DNA from: Bacillota bacterium | GTDB lineage: Bacteria > Bacillota > Clostridia > Christensenellales > CAG-138 | Length of the DNA: 6,190 nucleotides | Assembly: GCA_023435855.1 (NCBI GenBank) | Contig: JAEZLG010000204.1 | Span: forward strand, 1-6,190 | Reading direction: 5' to 3' | Part shown: in pieces, positions 1 through 5,923 of the stretch | Numbering within the stretch: the first letter of the stretch is position 1 | Layout of the letters: each line of letters begins with the position of its first letter | Made by a program: the position numbers and the translations under genes | The notes under the pieces: generated by a model | What the model was told of the DNA's origin: nothing | The model's input: only the letters and a program-made list of their open reading frames with translations | The model's database searches: none

Positions 1-500
1 TGCGTCAAGCGCTCTTCAAGCGTCTTTTGCAGTTTCTCATCCACGATGTTTCTAATCTGGTCGAGTTTATCGTTATTATCCGTCTGCATGTAAGCAAGCT
101 TTTTTTCCACCGTGGAGCGTATCTGCTCGAGCTTCTGCTCATTTTCAAGCGCGAAGGTCTTAAAACGCTCCTCGGTTTGAAGAGCTGCTTTTTGCTGCGA
201 CTGTAAAATCAGCTCCTGTTTTGCCATGAGGTGCCTGTCAAGCTCCGTTAGCTTTAAAGTCTGCGCCTCGTCAGCCCGCCTTTGGTTATCCGCTACGGTT
301 TCGCCCATGTTTCTTACGGTACGCTGCGTGGTATCCGTAAGCTCTAAGCGCAATGTTGTCTGCTGCTCGCTCATCTCGCGGCGTATGTGCTCTACGCGTG
401 AAATTGTATCCGTATCGCTTTTTTGCTTAAACAAAAGTATAACGAGAAGCACTACCGCTATAAAAAGCAAACCGAGTATCGCATATAAAATTGCGTCCGT
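1..500 (-). CDS. rmuC: RmuC family protein, N-terminal part (3' end outside window)
   Basis: The visible 166 codons give the N-terminal part of an RmuC-type protein, a family tied to limiting DNA rearrangements and carrying a nuclease-like domain further downstream, which is not in this window. Residues 4-24 are a single hydrophobic membrane segment (AILYAILGLLFIAVVLLVIL), followed by a long charged, Gln-rich coiled coil. The family hallmark lies at residues 143-157 (NDKLDQIRNIVDEKL) followed by QKTLEERL; a related copy at 120-135 (NEQKLEQIRSTVEKKL) is offset by 22 residues. The start is uncertain: a good purine-rich ribosome site (508-519 complement) is 7 bases before an ACG codon at 500-498, and an in-frame TGA lies just upstream. 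Alternatives are ATT at 506, TTG at codon 11, or ATG at codon 43, which would lose the membrane segment. It follows the S-component gene by 36 bases and is probably cotranscribed. Family call is firm; start is not. Confidence 0.88.
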
Positions 501-507
501 AAGAATT

Positions 508-519
508 CCCCCCTTTTTT
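508..519 (-). promoter_or_regulatory. Ribosome binding site of rmuC
   Basis: On the minus strand this reads AAAAAAGGGGGG, a strong Shine-Dalgarno-like run allowing one G-U pair. It ends 7 bases before the ACG at 500-498. This spacing suits initiation at that codon and is too short for the ATT at 506, so it decides where the start should be even though the codon is not a usual one. Confidence 0.55.
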
Positions 520-536
520 CAATACCCCCGAAATAA

Positions 537-1028
537 TTACAACTTGCTCTCCGGGTATACGCGCTGTGCTACGTTTAACAGTGCGAAGCCGAGCACCGCA
601 CCAAGGAGCGCCTGCAAAGCGTTGAACGGCAGGTTAACCGCTGCCGCAGCAAAACTGTTGAGTACGAACGCGCCTTCAAATAAGAAGTAACCAACCGGTA
701 CCGCAAGAGCGCCTATTAAAAGAGCCAGGAAGCGATAACCGCCTTTCAACCTTTTATAGAGAAGTACCGATATCCCGGCCGCAGACGCCTTTATTAGGAA
801 GGTTGCAGGTGCATATACGGCAAAGCCCAAAATAAGATCCGCCAGCAAGCTTCCTATACCCGCACACAGCATGCCCCATATGCCGCCGATCATATTGGCA
901 GCTAAAAGCACGCCCGCATCACCCAAGTTTACATAGCCGTTTGAGATAGGCAACGGTATGACAATAAGCGTCAACACCGTCACTATGCCTGTTAACAGCC
1001 CGCAAAGCACCAATTTTTTTGTGCTCAT
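537..1028 (-). CDS. ECF transporter S component (substrate-binding membrane protein)
   Basis: A 163-residue, very hydrophobic protein with about five to six membrane segments, the usual size and shape of an energy-coupling-factor S component, which binds a vitamin or related micronutrient in the membrane and docks on an EcfT-EcfA1-EcfA2 module. Recognisable family motifs are GYVNLGDAGVLLAA (31-44), GIGSLLADLILGFAVYAPAT (57-76) and NLPFNALQ (132-139); these fit the group related to riboflavin-type or uncharacterised (formerly DUF1393) S components. The first helix carries a small-xxx-small pattern (GLLTG, 10-14), where S components usually contact EcfT. Its ATG overlaps the stop of the dehydrogenase gene (ATGA, 4 bases), with GGAGG 8 bases upstream. 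The core ECF module is encoded upstream in the same unit. The substrate cannot be read from the sequence; no known riboswitch precedes this gene. Confidence 0.88.
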   Translation of the reverse strand: MSTKKLVLCGLLTGIVTVLTLIVIPLPISNGYVNLGDAGVLLAANMIGGIWGMLCAGIGSLLADLILGFAVYAPATFLIKASAAGISVLLYKRLKGGYRFLALLIGALAVPVGYFLFEGAFVLNSFAAAAVNLPFNALQALLGAVLGFALLNVAQRVYPESKL

Positions 1029-1990
1029 TGCTCTATCCTCCGATAACCTGTTGATAGATCCACCACGTTTGTTAATTCCATACCGCCAAGCAGCCTCTCT
1101 ATGTTTTGCGCGGCGATATTCACCATATTGTCGTGTGTCTGCTTAAGGTGGAAAAAGCCCGATACATGCGGGGTGATAAGCGCGTTTTCCATTTTCCAGA
1201 GCCTATGCGTACCGGGCAGCGGCTCAGGGTCTGTCACATCAAGCCCGCAGAGAATGTCTTGTTTCTCCACGGCATCCGTCAGCGCTTCGGTATCCACGGC
1301 ATTACCGCGACCTACATTTAATAAAATGGCATCCTTCTTCATCATGGAAATGCGCGATTTGTCCATAATCCCACGCGTTTCGCCGGTATTGGGCATGGCT
1401 AGCGCGATGACGTCCGCACGAATTATGAGCTTATCCAAATCCCCGTCCGAAAGGTTTGCGTATACCTCATCCGCATAGGGCGGTTTTTCGGCATTTGTGC
1501 GGCGCACACCGATTACATACGCGCCTAGTGCCTTCACCTTTTTTGCAAACGCACCGCCTATGTCGCCCATGCCCAGCACGAGCACCGTAAGGTCCTCCAC
1601 GGACCGTACATTCCCCATATCACGCCAAAGCGCTTTGTTTTGGTTGTCGCGGTACTGATGCATTCGCTTTAAAAGCATCAAAAGCATCGCAAGAAGATGC
1701 TCGCTGATCGCGAGTGAAAATGCACCCGTGGTGTTGCAAAGTGTTGCACCCTCGGGCAAAGCTCCAATATAACCGTCCGTGCCAGCGGTTAAAAGCTGCA
1801 AAAGCTTTAGCTTTTTTGCGTAAGCAAGAAGCCTTGGGTCAACGTTGCCGAATATTACATCCGCATTTTCAATAAGCTCCTTGGTTGCTTTTTCTTTATC
1901 GATGTAAACGATGGGGTTCCCCTTGCTTGCTTCATGAAGCTTCTTTTTATGCCCCTCATCCACCGGAACTCCCACAAGAATGTTCAGCAT
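1025..1990 (-). CDS. D-isomer-specific 2-hydroxyacid dehydrogenase
   Basis: A 321-residue cytoplasmic oxidoreductase of the D-2-hydroxyacid dehydrogenase family, which interconverts a 2-oxoacid and a D-2-hydroxyacid with NAD(P)H. The dinucleotide fold is marked by VLGMGDIGG (138-146, GxGxxG at 140-145). The family's catalytic set is present: Arg228 in NVGRGNAVD, Glu256 in DPEP and His275 in TPHVSG. After the second beta strand the sequence is GVRR (161-164) without the acidic residue that normally holds the NAD ribose, suggesting NADP(H) use. Length is normal and the protein looks intact. The start is supported by GGAGG 7 bases upstream; the gene overlaps the end of truA by 7 bases and the S-component gene by 4, so translation is probably coupled. 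Substrate is unknown; glyoxylate/hydroxypyruvate reductase-like or phosphoglycerate dehydrogenase-like activities are possible, but the C-terminal ACT domain of many serine-pathway SerA enzymes is absent. Confidence 0.9.
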   Translation of the reverse strand: MLNILVGVPVDEGHKKKLHEASKGNPIVYIDKEKATKELIENADVIFGNVDPRLLAYAKKLKLLQLLTAGTDGYIGALPEGATLCNTTGAFSLAISEHLLAMLLMLLKRMHQYRDNQNKALWRDMGNVRSVEDLTVLVLGMGDIGGAFAKKVKALGAYVIGVRRTNAEKPPYADEVYANLSDGDLDKLIIRADVIALAMPNTGETRGIMDKSRISMMKKDAILLNVGRGNAVDTEALTDAVEKQDILCGLDVTDPEPLPGTHRLWKMENALITPHVSGFFHLKQTHDNMVNIAAQNIERLLGGMELTNVVDLSTGYRRIEQ

Positions 1991-2742
1991 ACATAATCCT
2001 CCGTATCAAAGTCCGTATATTCCACACGATATAGCGTTAGCCCATGTGCAGGTGCGGTTGGCCCGGCGTCAGAGCGTATCCCGCTATCAAGCGCTTTTAT
2101 GATTTGATCCTGATCGTATTTTCCCGTACCGATTGTAAGCATGGTCCCTACAAGAATGCGAACCATGTTGTAAAGAAAACCGCTTCCCGCAACGTCATAA
2201 CAAAGAAGCCTGCCTTCTTGTGTCCACATGGACTTATAAATTGTACGTACAGCGTTTTCCGTCTTTGTACCGGCCGACTTAAATGCCGAAAAATCATGCG
2301 TGCCTATTATAGCTTTCGCTGCATCGTTCAAAAGCGCAATATCGAGCGGCGCGTGCACATGAAGTGCCGTATCGCGGTTGATAGCACTCGCATGCGGGCG
2401 GTTTTCTACGCAGTAGCGGTAATGCTTTTTTGTCACGTCAAAGCGCGCGTGAAAGCCCTCCGCTTCGTCGCTATACATCACGCTTATGTCGCGTGGAAGC
2501 CCCGTGTTTAGCGCGTAGGCGTATTTATCGGCAGGTATGCGCGCATCCGTATCAAAATGCGCCACCTGCGCGCGCGCGTTCACGCCGCTGTCGGTGCGCC
2601 CCGATGCGTGCAGCGTCACAGGCTTGCCCGTAAGCTTATGAAGCTCCTCTTCCATAAGCGCCTGCACGGATACGCCGTTCGGCTGTACCTGCCAGCCCAC
2701 GTACTTCGCACCCATATACTGTATAACGAGCCTTACCCTCAT
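1984..2742 (-). CDS. truA: tRNA pseudouridine(38-40) synthase TruA
   Basis: A 252-residue enzyme that converts uridines 38, 39 and 40 of the tRNA anticodon arm to pseudouridine. The catalytic aspartate is Asp51 in ASGRTDSGV (47-54), and the conserved active-site tyrosine is probably Tyr108 in KKHYRY. Other family landmarks are YMGAKYVGWQ (9-18), GTHDFSAF (147-154), GSGFLYNMVRILVG (186-199) and GPTAPAHGLTLYRVEY (227-242). The motif after the Asp reads GVNA rather than the common GVHA. I chose the ATG at 2742, because its ATGA overlaps the stop of the upstream gene and homologues start with this strand; an ATG at 2793 would add 17 unrelated residues. The ribosome site is weak (GGGG, 7 bases upstream), so expression may rely on coupling. 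truA directly or closely after ecfT is a common Firmicutes arrangement. Confidence 0.96.
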   Translation of the reverse strand: MRVRLVIQYMGAKYVGWQVQPNGVSVQALMEEELHKLTGKPVTLHASGRTDSGVNARAQVAHFDTDARIPADKYAYALNTGLPRDISVMYSDEAEGFHARFDVTKKHYRYCVENRPHASAINRDTALHVHAPLDIALLNDAAKAIIGTHDFSAFKSAGTKTENAVRTIYKSMWTQEGRLLCYDVAGSGFLYNMVRILVGTMLTIGTGKYDQDQIIKALDSGIRSDAGPTAPAHGLTLYRVEYTDFDTEDYVC

Positions 2743-3152
2743 GGCGTAACCCCGACAGGAGACAGCTTGCCCCCAAGCGTCTGCACAAAGCATAGCTCTA
2801 TCTCCCCGTTGACGATGTACACGGTAACCACATCGTCGTTTTCAAGCTGCCCTAAGAGCAGCACCACTTCGCCAATCTTATTTATATCGGAGGGGAAGCC
2901 TGAAGCCTTGCTCGCTTCTACTGCTTCCGAGAGGTCTTCGCCGCTTGAAAGCGCTTCGATGGTTGTATCCGCCTGTCCGCCCGCTACATACCAGTCGTCC
3001 GGTACAAAATCGTACCCGAATGCGTTTACCTTGTCGCACACCGCTTGTAAAGCGCTGTTGTCCGAAGTGAAATATAAAAAAGCGGCCGCGGCGAGAAGCG
3101 CCGCCGCCACGATGAGAAGTATCGTTCTTGTTTTTTTATCCTTTACGACCAT
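2739..3152 (-). CDS. Small membrane-anchored protein of unknown function
   Basis: A 137-residue protein I do not recognise as a named family. Residues 3-10 are basic (KDKKTRT), residues 11-28 form one Ala/Leu-rich membrane segment, and the remaining roughly 105 residues are acidic and likely outside the cell. There is no lipobox cysteine, so it is a signal-anchor type rather than a lipoprotein. The outer part contains AFGYDFVPDDWYVAGG (44-59) and ends in alternating hydrophobic residues (VVTVYIVNGEIELCFVQ, 108-124) suggestive of a small beta sheet; Cys39 and Cys121 could pair. The start has AAGG 7 bases upstream. It sits between ecfT and truA, overlapping truA by 4 bases (ATGA), a position usually without a gene. 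Its codons and layout look like a normal operon member. Function unknown. Confidence 0.8.
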   Translation of the reverse strand: MVVKDKKTRTILLIVAAALLAAAAFLYFTSDNSALQAVCDKVNAFGYDFVPDDWYVAGGQADTTIEALSSGEDLSEAVEASKASGFPSDINKIGEVVLLLGQLENDDVVTVYIVNGEIELCFVQTLGGKLSPVGVTP

Positions 3153-3165
3153 ATAGTTACCTTCA

Positions 3166-3182
3166 AAGCGGAGCCTCCGCTT
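3166..3182 (-). other. Intergenic hairpin between ecfT and the downstream gene
   Basis: On the minus strand AAGCGGA-GGC-TCCGCTT is a perfect 7-bp inverted repeat with a 3-base loop, beginning inside the ecfT stop codon and ending a few bases before the AAGG ribosome site of the next gene. Only TTT follows, so it is a poor terminator; it could act as an RNA stability or processing element or reduce expression of the downstream genes. Confidence 0.5.
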
Positions 3183-3984
3183 ACCATATCGCCTGGATGG
3201 CTATGATAGCGCCGAGCATAAAAAACACCGCGAGCGCCGCAATACCATCGGTGCGTGTGAACCTTAACTGCTTCATGCGGGTGCGGCCTTCACCGCCGTG
3301 GTAGCAGCGGCTTTCCATAGCCATGGCAAGCTCGTCCGCGCGGCGAAAAGCGCTTACAAACAGCGGCACGATGATGGGTATCATCCCCTTGGCTCGCTTG
3401 ATAAGGCCGCCCGTCTCAAAATCTGCACCTCGGGATATCTGCGCTTTCATAATCTTATCCGCCTCTTCCAAAAGCGTCGGGATAAAACGAAGCGCGATGG
3501 TCATCATCATGGCAAGCTCGTGCGCCGGAAAGCCTATGCGCTTAAAGGGTGAAAGAAGCTTTTCAAGAGCGTCTGTCAATGAAATAGGCGTTGTGGTAAG
3601 CGTCATAAGCGACGTACCCGACACAAGAAGCGTAAGCCTAATAAGCACGAATACGGCCTGTAAAACACCGTCTGCCGTAATCTTGATAATCCACCAATCG
3701 ATGAGCGTCTGCCCTGTTTTAATGGTAAACAGGTTTAAAATAAACATGAACACCAGTACCCATTTTAAGGGTTTTAATGACCTCCAAAGGTAGGAGAAAG
3801 GCAGCTTTGAAAGTGCTGCCGACACAATCACAAACGCAGCCGCGACAGAAAACAGCCATATTTCGGTTATGGCAAACACCACCGCGATGTAGGCAAACAT
3901 CAAAATGATCTTCGTGCGCGGGTCAAGCTTATGTACGACCGACTCCCCGGGGTAATACTGGCCGAGGGTGATGTCTTTAAACAT
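3181..3984 (-). CDS. ecfT: ECF transporter transmembrane protein EcfT
   Basis: A 267-residue membrane protein that links the two ATPases to the S component in an energy-coupling-factor vitamin importer. It shows the family's N-terminal GQYYPGESVVHKLDPRTK (8-25), about five membrane segments (roughly 25-56, 73-88, 107-128, 203-213 region and 247-265), and the cytoplasmic coupling region with LALRFIPTL-like sequence (163-171). The two short arginine motifs that plug into the EcfA grooves are visible as SRG (184-186, in AQISRGAD) and SRC (225-227, in AMESRCY). Length matches the family. The ATG at 3984 has a strong AGGAGG site upstream and lies 8 bases inside the end of ecfA2, giving coupled synthesis of the core complex. 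No odd substitutions were noticed. Confidence 0.96.
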   Translation of the reverse strand: MFKDITLGQYYPGESVVHKLDPRTKIILMFAYIAVVFAITEIWLFSVAAAFVIVSAALSKLPFSYLWRSLKPLKWVLVFMFILNLFTIKTGQTLIDWWIIKITADGVLQAVFVLIRLTLLVSGTSLMTLTTTPISLTDALEKLLSPFKRIGFPAHELAMMMTIALRFIPTLLEEADKIMKAQISRGADFETGGLIKRAKGMIPIIVPLFVSAFRRADELAMAMESRCYHGGEGRTRMKQLRFTRTDGIAALAVFFMLGAIIAIQAIW

Positions 3985-4828
3985 TTCTCACCCTCCTCGT
4001 TACAAAACGCACCATATCGTCGAGCCTATAGATGCCCTCATCGATTTCCACACCACGCTGCTTCAAAATAAGCGCCAGGCGGGAAACCTGCGGTACGTCA
4101 AGCCCTGCATCAAGCAGCATCTGTGTTTTTTGAAATACCTTTTCGGTCTCATCCACCATGATGAGCTCACCGCCCGACAGCACCGCGATGCGATCGGCAC
4201 AACGCGCAACATCGTCCATGGAATGGGAAACCATCACGACCGTACAGTTGATGCTTTTTCTTAACGAGTTGATGGTGTTTAAAATTTCCTTGCGCCCGAG
4301 CGGATCAAGCCCTGCCATAGGCTCGTCCAGCACCAGATATTTAGGATTCATGGCAATGATGCCTGCGAGTGCGGCACGGCGCTTTTCGCCGCCCGAAAGC
4401 TCAAAGGGAGATTTATTCGCAAAGCGGCTCGATGGGAGCCCCACAAGGTGCATGGCTTCCTCCACCCGCTCGGCGACCATATCTTCTTTCATTCCCATAT
4501 TTTTGGGGCCGTAGGCGATATCCTTTGCAACTGTCTCCTCAAAAAGCTGGTACTCGGGGTATTGGAACACCATCCCCACGAGCTTTCGCCCTAAGGTTCG
4601 CTGCTTTTTATCGGCCATGTTAAAGCCGTCCACCGTCACCTTGCCGCTTGTCGGCTGGATAAGCCCGTTGAGATGCTGGATGAATGTGGATTTTCCGGAG
4701 CCCGTATGCCCGATGATGCCGAGAAACTCCCCCTCGTAAATCGTGAGGTCAATATCCTTTATGGCACTGAAGGCGATGGTACTCCCGCCCATGTAGGTAT
4801 GTGTCAGTTTTTCAACAACAATGGACAT
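3977..4828 (-). CDS. ecfA2: ECF transporter ATPase EcfA2
   Basis: A 283-residue ABC ATPase, the second of the pair that hydrolyses ATP to drive the ECF importer. Walker A is GHTGSGKST (40-48), Q-loop Gln89 is in VFQYPEYQLFEETV, the signature is LSGGEKRR (144-151), Walker B is YLVLDEP (164-170) with catalytic Glu169, the D-loop is AGLDP (172-176) and the switch histidine is His202 in SHSMDDVA. QYPEYQLFEETV and HSMDDVARCADR are typical of EcfA2 rather than EcfA1. All ATP-site residues are present. It overlaps ecfA1 by 25 bases and ecfT by 8. The nearest good ribosome site, GAGGAG at 4843-4848, is 14 bases from the ATG, which is long, so translation may depend on ribosomes finishing ecfA1. Confidence 0.96.
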   Translation of the reverse strand: MSIVVEKLTHTYMGGSTIAFSAIKDIDLTIYEGEFLGIIGHTGSGKSTFIQHLNGLIQPTSGKVTVDGFNMADKKQRTLGRKLVGMVFQYPEYQLFEETVAKDIAYGPKNMGMKEDMVAERVEEAMHLVGLPSSRFANKSPFELSGGEKRRAALAGIIAMNPKYLVLDEPMAGLDPLGRKEILNTINSLRKSINCTVVMVSHSMDDVARCADRIAVLSGGELIMVDETEKVFQKTQMLLDAGLDVPQVSRLALILKQRGVEIDEGIYRLDDMVRFVTRRVRNV

Positions 4829-5634
4829 AAAGCGTCCGCTATCTCCTCTACCGTAATCGCATCGCGGGGCAGTTCAATCCCCTCGAGCGAAAGTGCGTCT
4901 CTCAACTTCGCCATTGCAGGCACATCGAGTCTATACCTTCTTAACAGCGCAGTCTGCGCAAATACGTTTTTCGGCGTATCGTTTAAAATAAGGTGCCCTT
5001 CCGCCATGACCGCAACGCGATCTGCAAAAACAGCTTCCTCCATATATTGCGTGATCATCACAACGGTGATGCCCTTACTGCGGTTAAGATCCGATACGAT
5101 CTTTAAGACCTCGCGCCGCCCGCGCGGGTCGAGCATGGCAGTCGCCTCGTCAAGCACCAGTACATCGGGAAGCATGGCAAGCATCCCGGCGATGGCGATG
5201 CGCTGTTTTTGCCCTCCTGACAGATGATGCGGTGCGTTTGAAGCATACTCGTACATGCCCACGCTTTTAAGCGCGTCATCCACCCTAATTCTTATCTCAT
5301 CAGGCTTAACACCCAAGTTTTCCGGGCCGAAGGCAACATCCTCCTCCACCACGGTTGTTACAAGCTGGTTATCCGGGTTTTGGAACACCATACCCACCTT
5401 TTGCCGAATGGCAAGGGTATTTTTTTCGTCTTTGGTGTTCATTCCGTCTATAATCACATCGCCTGAAGTGGGTAATAGAAGCGCGTTAAAATGCTTGGCA
5501 AGCGTACTCTTCCCCGAGCCGTTATGACCAACCACCGCGACAAACTCACCGCGGTTTATGGCAAGCGAAAACCCCTCGATAGCCGCAGGGCCTTCGTTGT
5601 CGTATTTGTAGGTAATGTTCTTGACCTCAATCAT
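4804..5634 (-). CDS. ecfA1: ECF transporter ATPase EcfA1
   Basis: A 276-residue ABC ATPase and partner of EcfA2 in the ECF importer. Walker A is GHNGSGKST (36-44), Q-loop Gln85 is in VFQNPDNQLVTTVVEEDVAF (an EcfA1 hallmark), the signature is LSGGQKQR (138-145), Walker B is VLVLDEA (158-164) with Glu163, and the D-loop is AMLDP (166-170). The H-loop position is unusual: Gln196 in MITQYMEEA stands where a histidine normally sits. Everything else is intact and the length is normal. It is the first gene of the minus-strand unit, preceded by a leader of about 200 bases; the ribosome site is modest (GGGG, 4 bases before the ATG). In many Firmicutes this gene follows rplQ, but here it has its own promoter region and a divergent neighbour. 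Confidence 0.95.
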   Translation of the reverse strand: MIEVKNITYKYDNEGPAAIEGFSLAINRGEFVAVVGHNGSGKSTLAKHFNALLLPTSGDVIIDGMNTKDEKNTLAIRQKVGMVFQNPDNQLVTTVVEEDVAFGPENLGVKPDEIRIRVDDALKSVGMYEYASNAPHHLSGGQKQRIAIAGMLAMLPDVLVLDEATAMLDPRGRREVLKIVSDLNRSKGITVVMITQYMEEAVFADRVAVMAEGHLILNDTPKNVFAQTALLRRYRLDVPAMAKLRDALSLEGIELPRDAITVEEIADALCPLLLKN

Positions 5635-5832
5635 GTTTCCCCGTTCAATGCCTATTCATTTGCGGCATTCTACTTCTATGGCAAGGGGAGTTCTTGCCTT
5701 AAAAAGCATTCCACAGCACCCGCTCTTTCGCAAGGGAACGGGCATACGCTCAAGCGTTTCACAAAACGGTATTGATTTTCTGTTCTATACCGTCGGTTGT
5801 CGTGTGTCACGGCATATTGTATAATAACCGCA
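5635..5832 (-). promoter_or_regulatory. Structured leader region upstream of ecfA1
   Basis: This is the predicted 5' untranslated region of the ecf unit, from a predicted start near 5832 to the ecfA1 ATG. It holds four hairpin candidates on the minus strand: ACGGTAT/ATACCGT (5766-5793, 7 bp, 14-base loop, followed by TTT), CCCG/CGGG enclosing CTT-GCGA-AAG (5719-5742), GGCAAG/CTTGCC (5680-5698) and AATGCC/GGCATT (5647-5669). The last ends 4 to 5 bases before the GGGG ribosome site. I do not recognise a known riboswitch class such as FMN, TPP or cobalamin. It also holds a 29-codon ORF, listed separately. Extent depends on the inferred promoter. Confidence 0.4.
5656..5745 (-). CDS. Possible leader ORF or Com-like zinc-finger remnant
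   Basis: A 29-residue ORF with ATG at 5745 and TGA at 5658-5656, in the same frame as ecfA1 and 7 codons upstream of its ATG. It contains SGCCGMLFKA and ends TPLAIEVECRK. From memory, phage Mu Com has a zinc-finger core reading NCNKLLFKADSFDHIEIRC; LFKA, IE and the following Cys align without gaps, and the ORF's TGA falls exactly where Com has its last zinc cysteine. The first zinc cysteine of Com would be a lysine here. No good ribosome site precedes the ATG. It may be a decayed zinc-finger gene, a short regulatory leader peptide, part of a dispersed repeat, or chance. The open frame extends back without a start to a TAG near 5786. Confidence 0.3.
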   Translation of the reverse strand: MPVPLRKSGCCGMLFKARTPLAIEVECRK

Positions 5833-5838
5833 TAGCGG

Positions 5839-5847
5839 ATTATACCA
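5839..5847 (-). promoter_or_regulatory. Putative extended -10 promoter of the ecf unit
   Basis: On the minus strand TGG-TATAAT is a perfect extended -10 element (TGnTATAAT). No convincing -35 hexamer sits 16-18 bases upstream (the bases there are CCTTAG), which fits the extended -10 class of sigma-A promoters. Transcription would begin near 5832. A weaker alternative is TTGCAT (5869-5874) with TATTAT (5847-5852), spacing 16. Confidence 0.5.
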
Positions 5848-5884
5848 TAATAGCTCCGCTCCTAAGGTATGCAACTATGGTATA
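5841..5884. repeat. 9-bp inverted repeat in the divergent promoter region
   Basis: TATACCATA (5841-5849) and TATGGTATA (5876-5884) are perfect inverted copies separated by 26 bases. Each arm overlaps an extended -10 box, so the symmetry may simply reflect two back-to-back promoters, or it may be a regulator site able to shut both. Confidence 0.5.
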
Positions 5885-5886
5885 CT
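5878..5886 (+). promoter_or_regulatory. Putative extended -10 promoter of the divergent gene
   Basis: TGG-TATACT matches the extended -10 consensus with one change in the hexamer. The start would be near 5893, about 31 bases before the ATG at 5924. The -35 position (about 5858-5863, GCTCCT) is poor, as at the divergent promoter. Confidence 0.45.
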
Positions 5887-5923
5887 ATAAATATCATGTT
5901 CTGAATGGGGAAAGGACACATCC

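Noticed and set aside
226..690. Plus-strand open frame opposite rmuC and the S component
   Set aside because: Antisense shadow of a coiled-coil gene, rich in Ser/Arg with no family resemblance.
2743..2793. Upstream ATG that would extend TruA by 17 residues
   Set aside because: The extension lies within the preceding gene, does not resemble TruA, and the ATG at 2742 gives the ATGA overlap and a typical N-terminus.
2557..3156. Long plus-strand open frame opposite truA and the unknown membrane gene
   Set aside because: It is antisense to two well-supported genes, has low-complexity Ser/Ala/Arg composition and no recognisable motif.
5763..5793. Hairpin with trailing TTT as an intrinsic terminator in the leader
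   Set aside because: The stem is only 7 bp with three or four GC pairs, a 14-base loop and a short T run; too weak to call, so listed only as leader structure.
5491..5824. Plus-strand open frames opposite the ecfA1 start and leader
   Set aside because: They begin inside ecfA1 on the opposite strand, lack a ribosome site and have no recognisable domain; the segment could be a dispersed repeat, but this cannot be tested from one copy.
5828..5838. CCGC-ATA-GCGG small palindrome near the predicted minus-strand transcription start
   Set aside because: A 4-bp stem with a 3-base loop is too short to assign a role.
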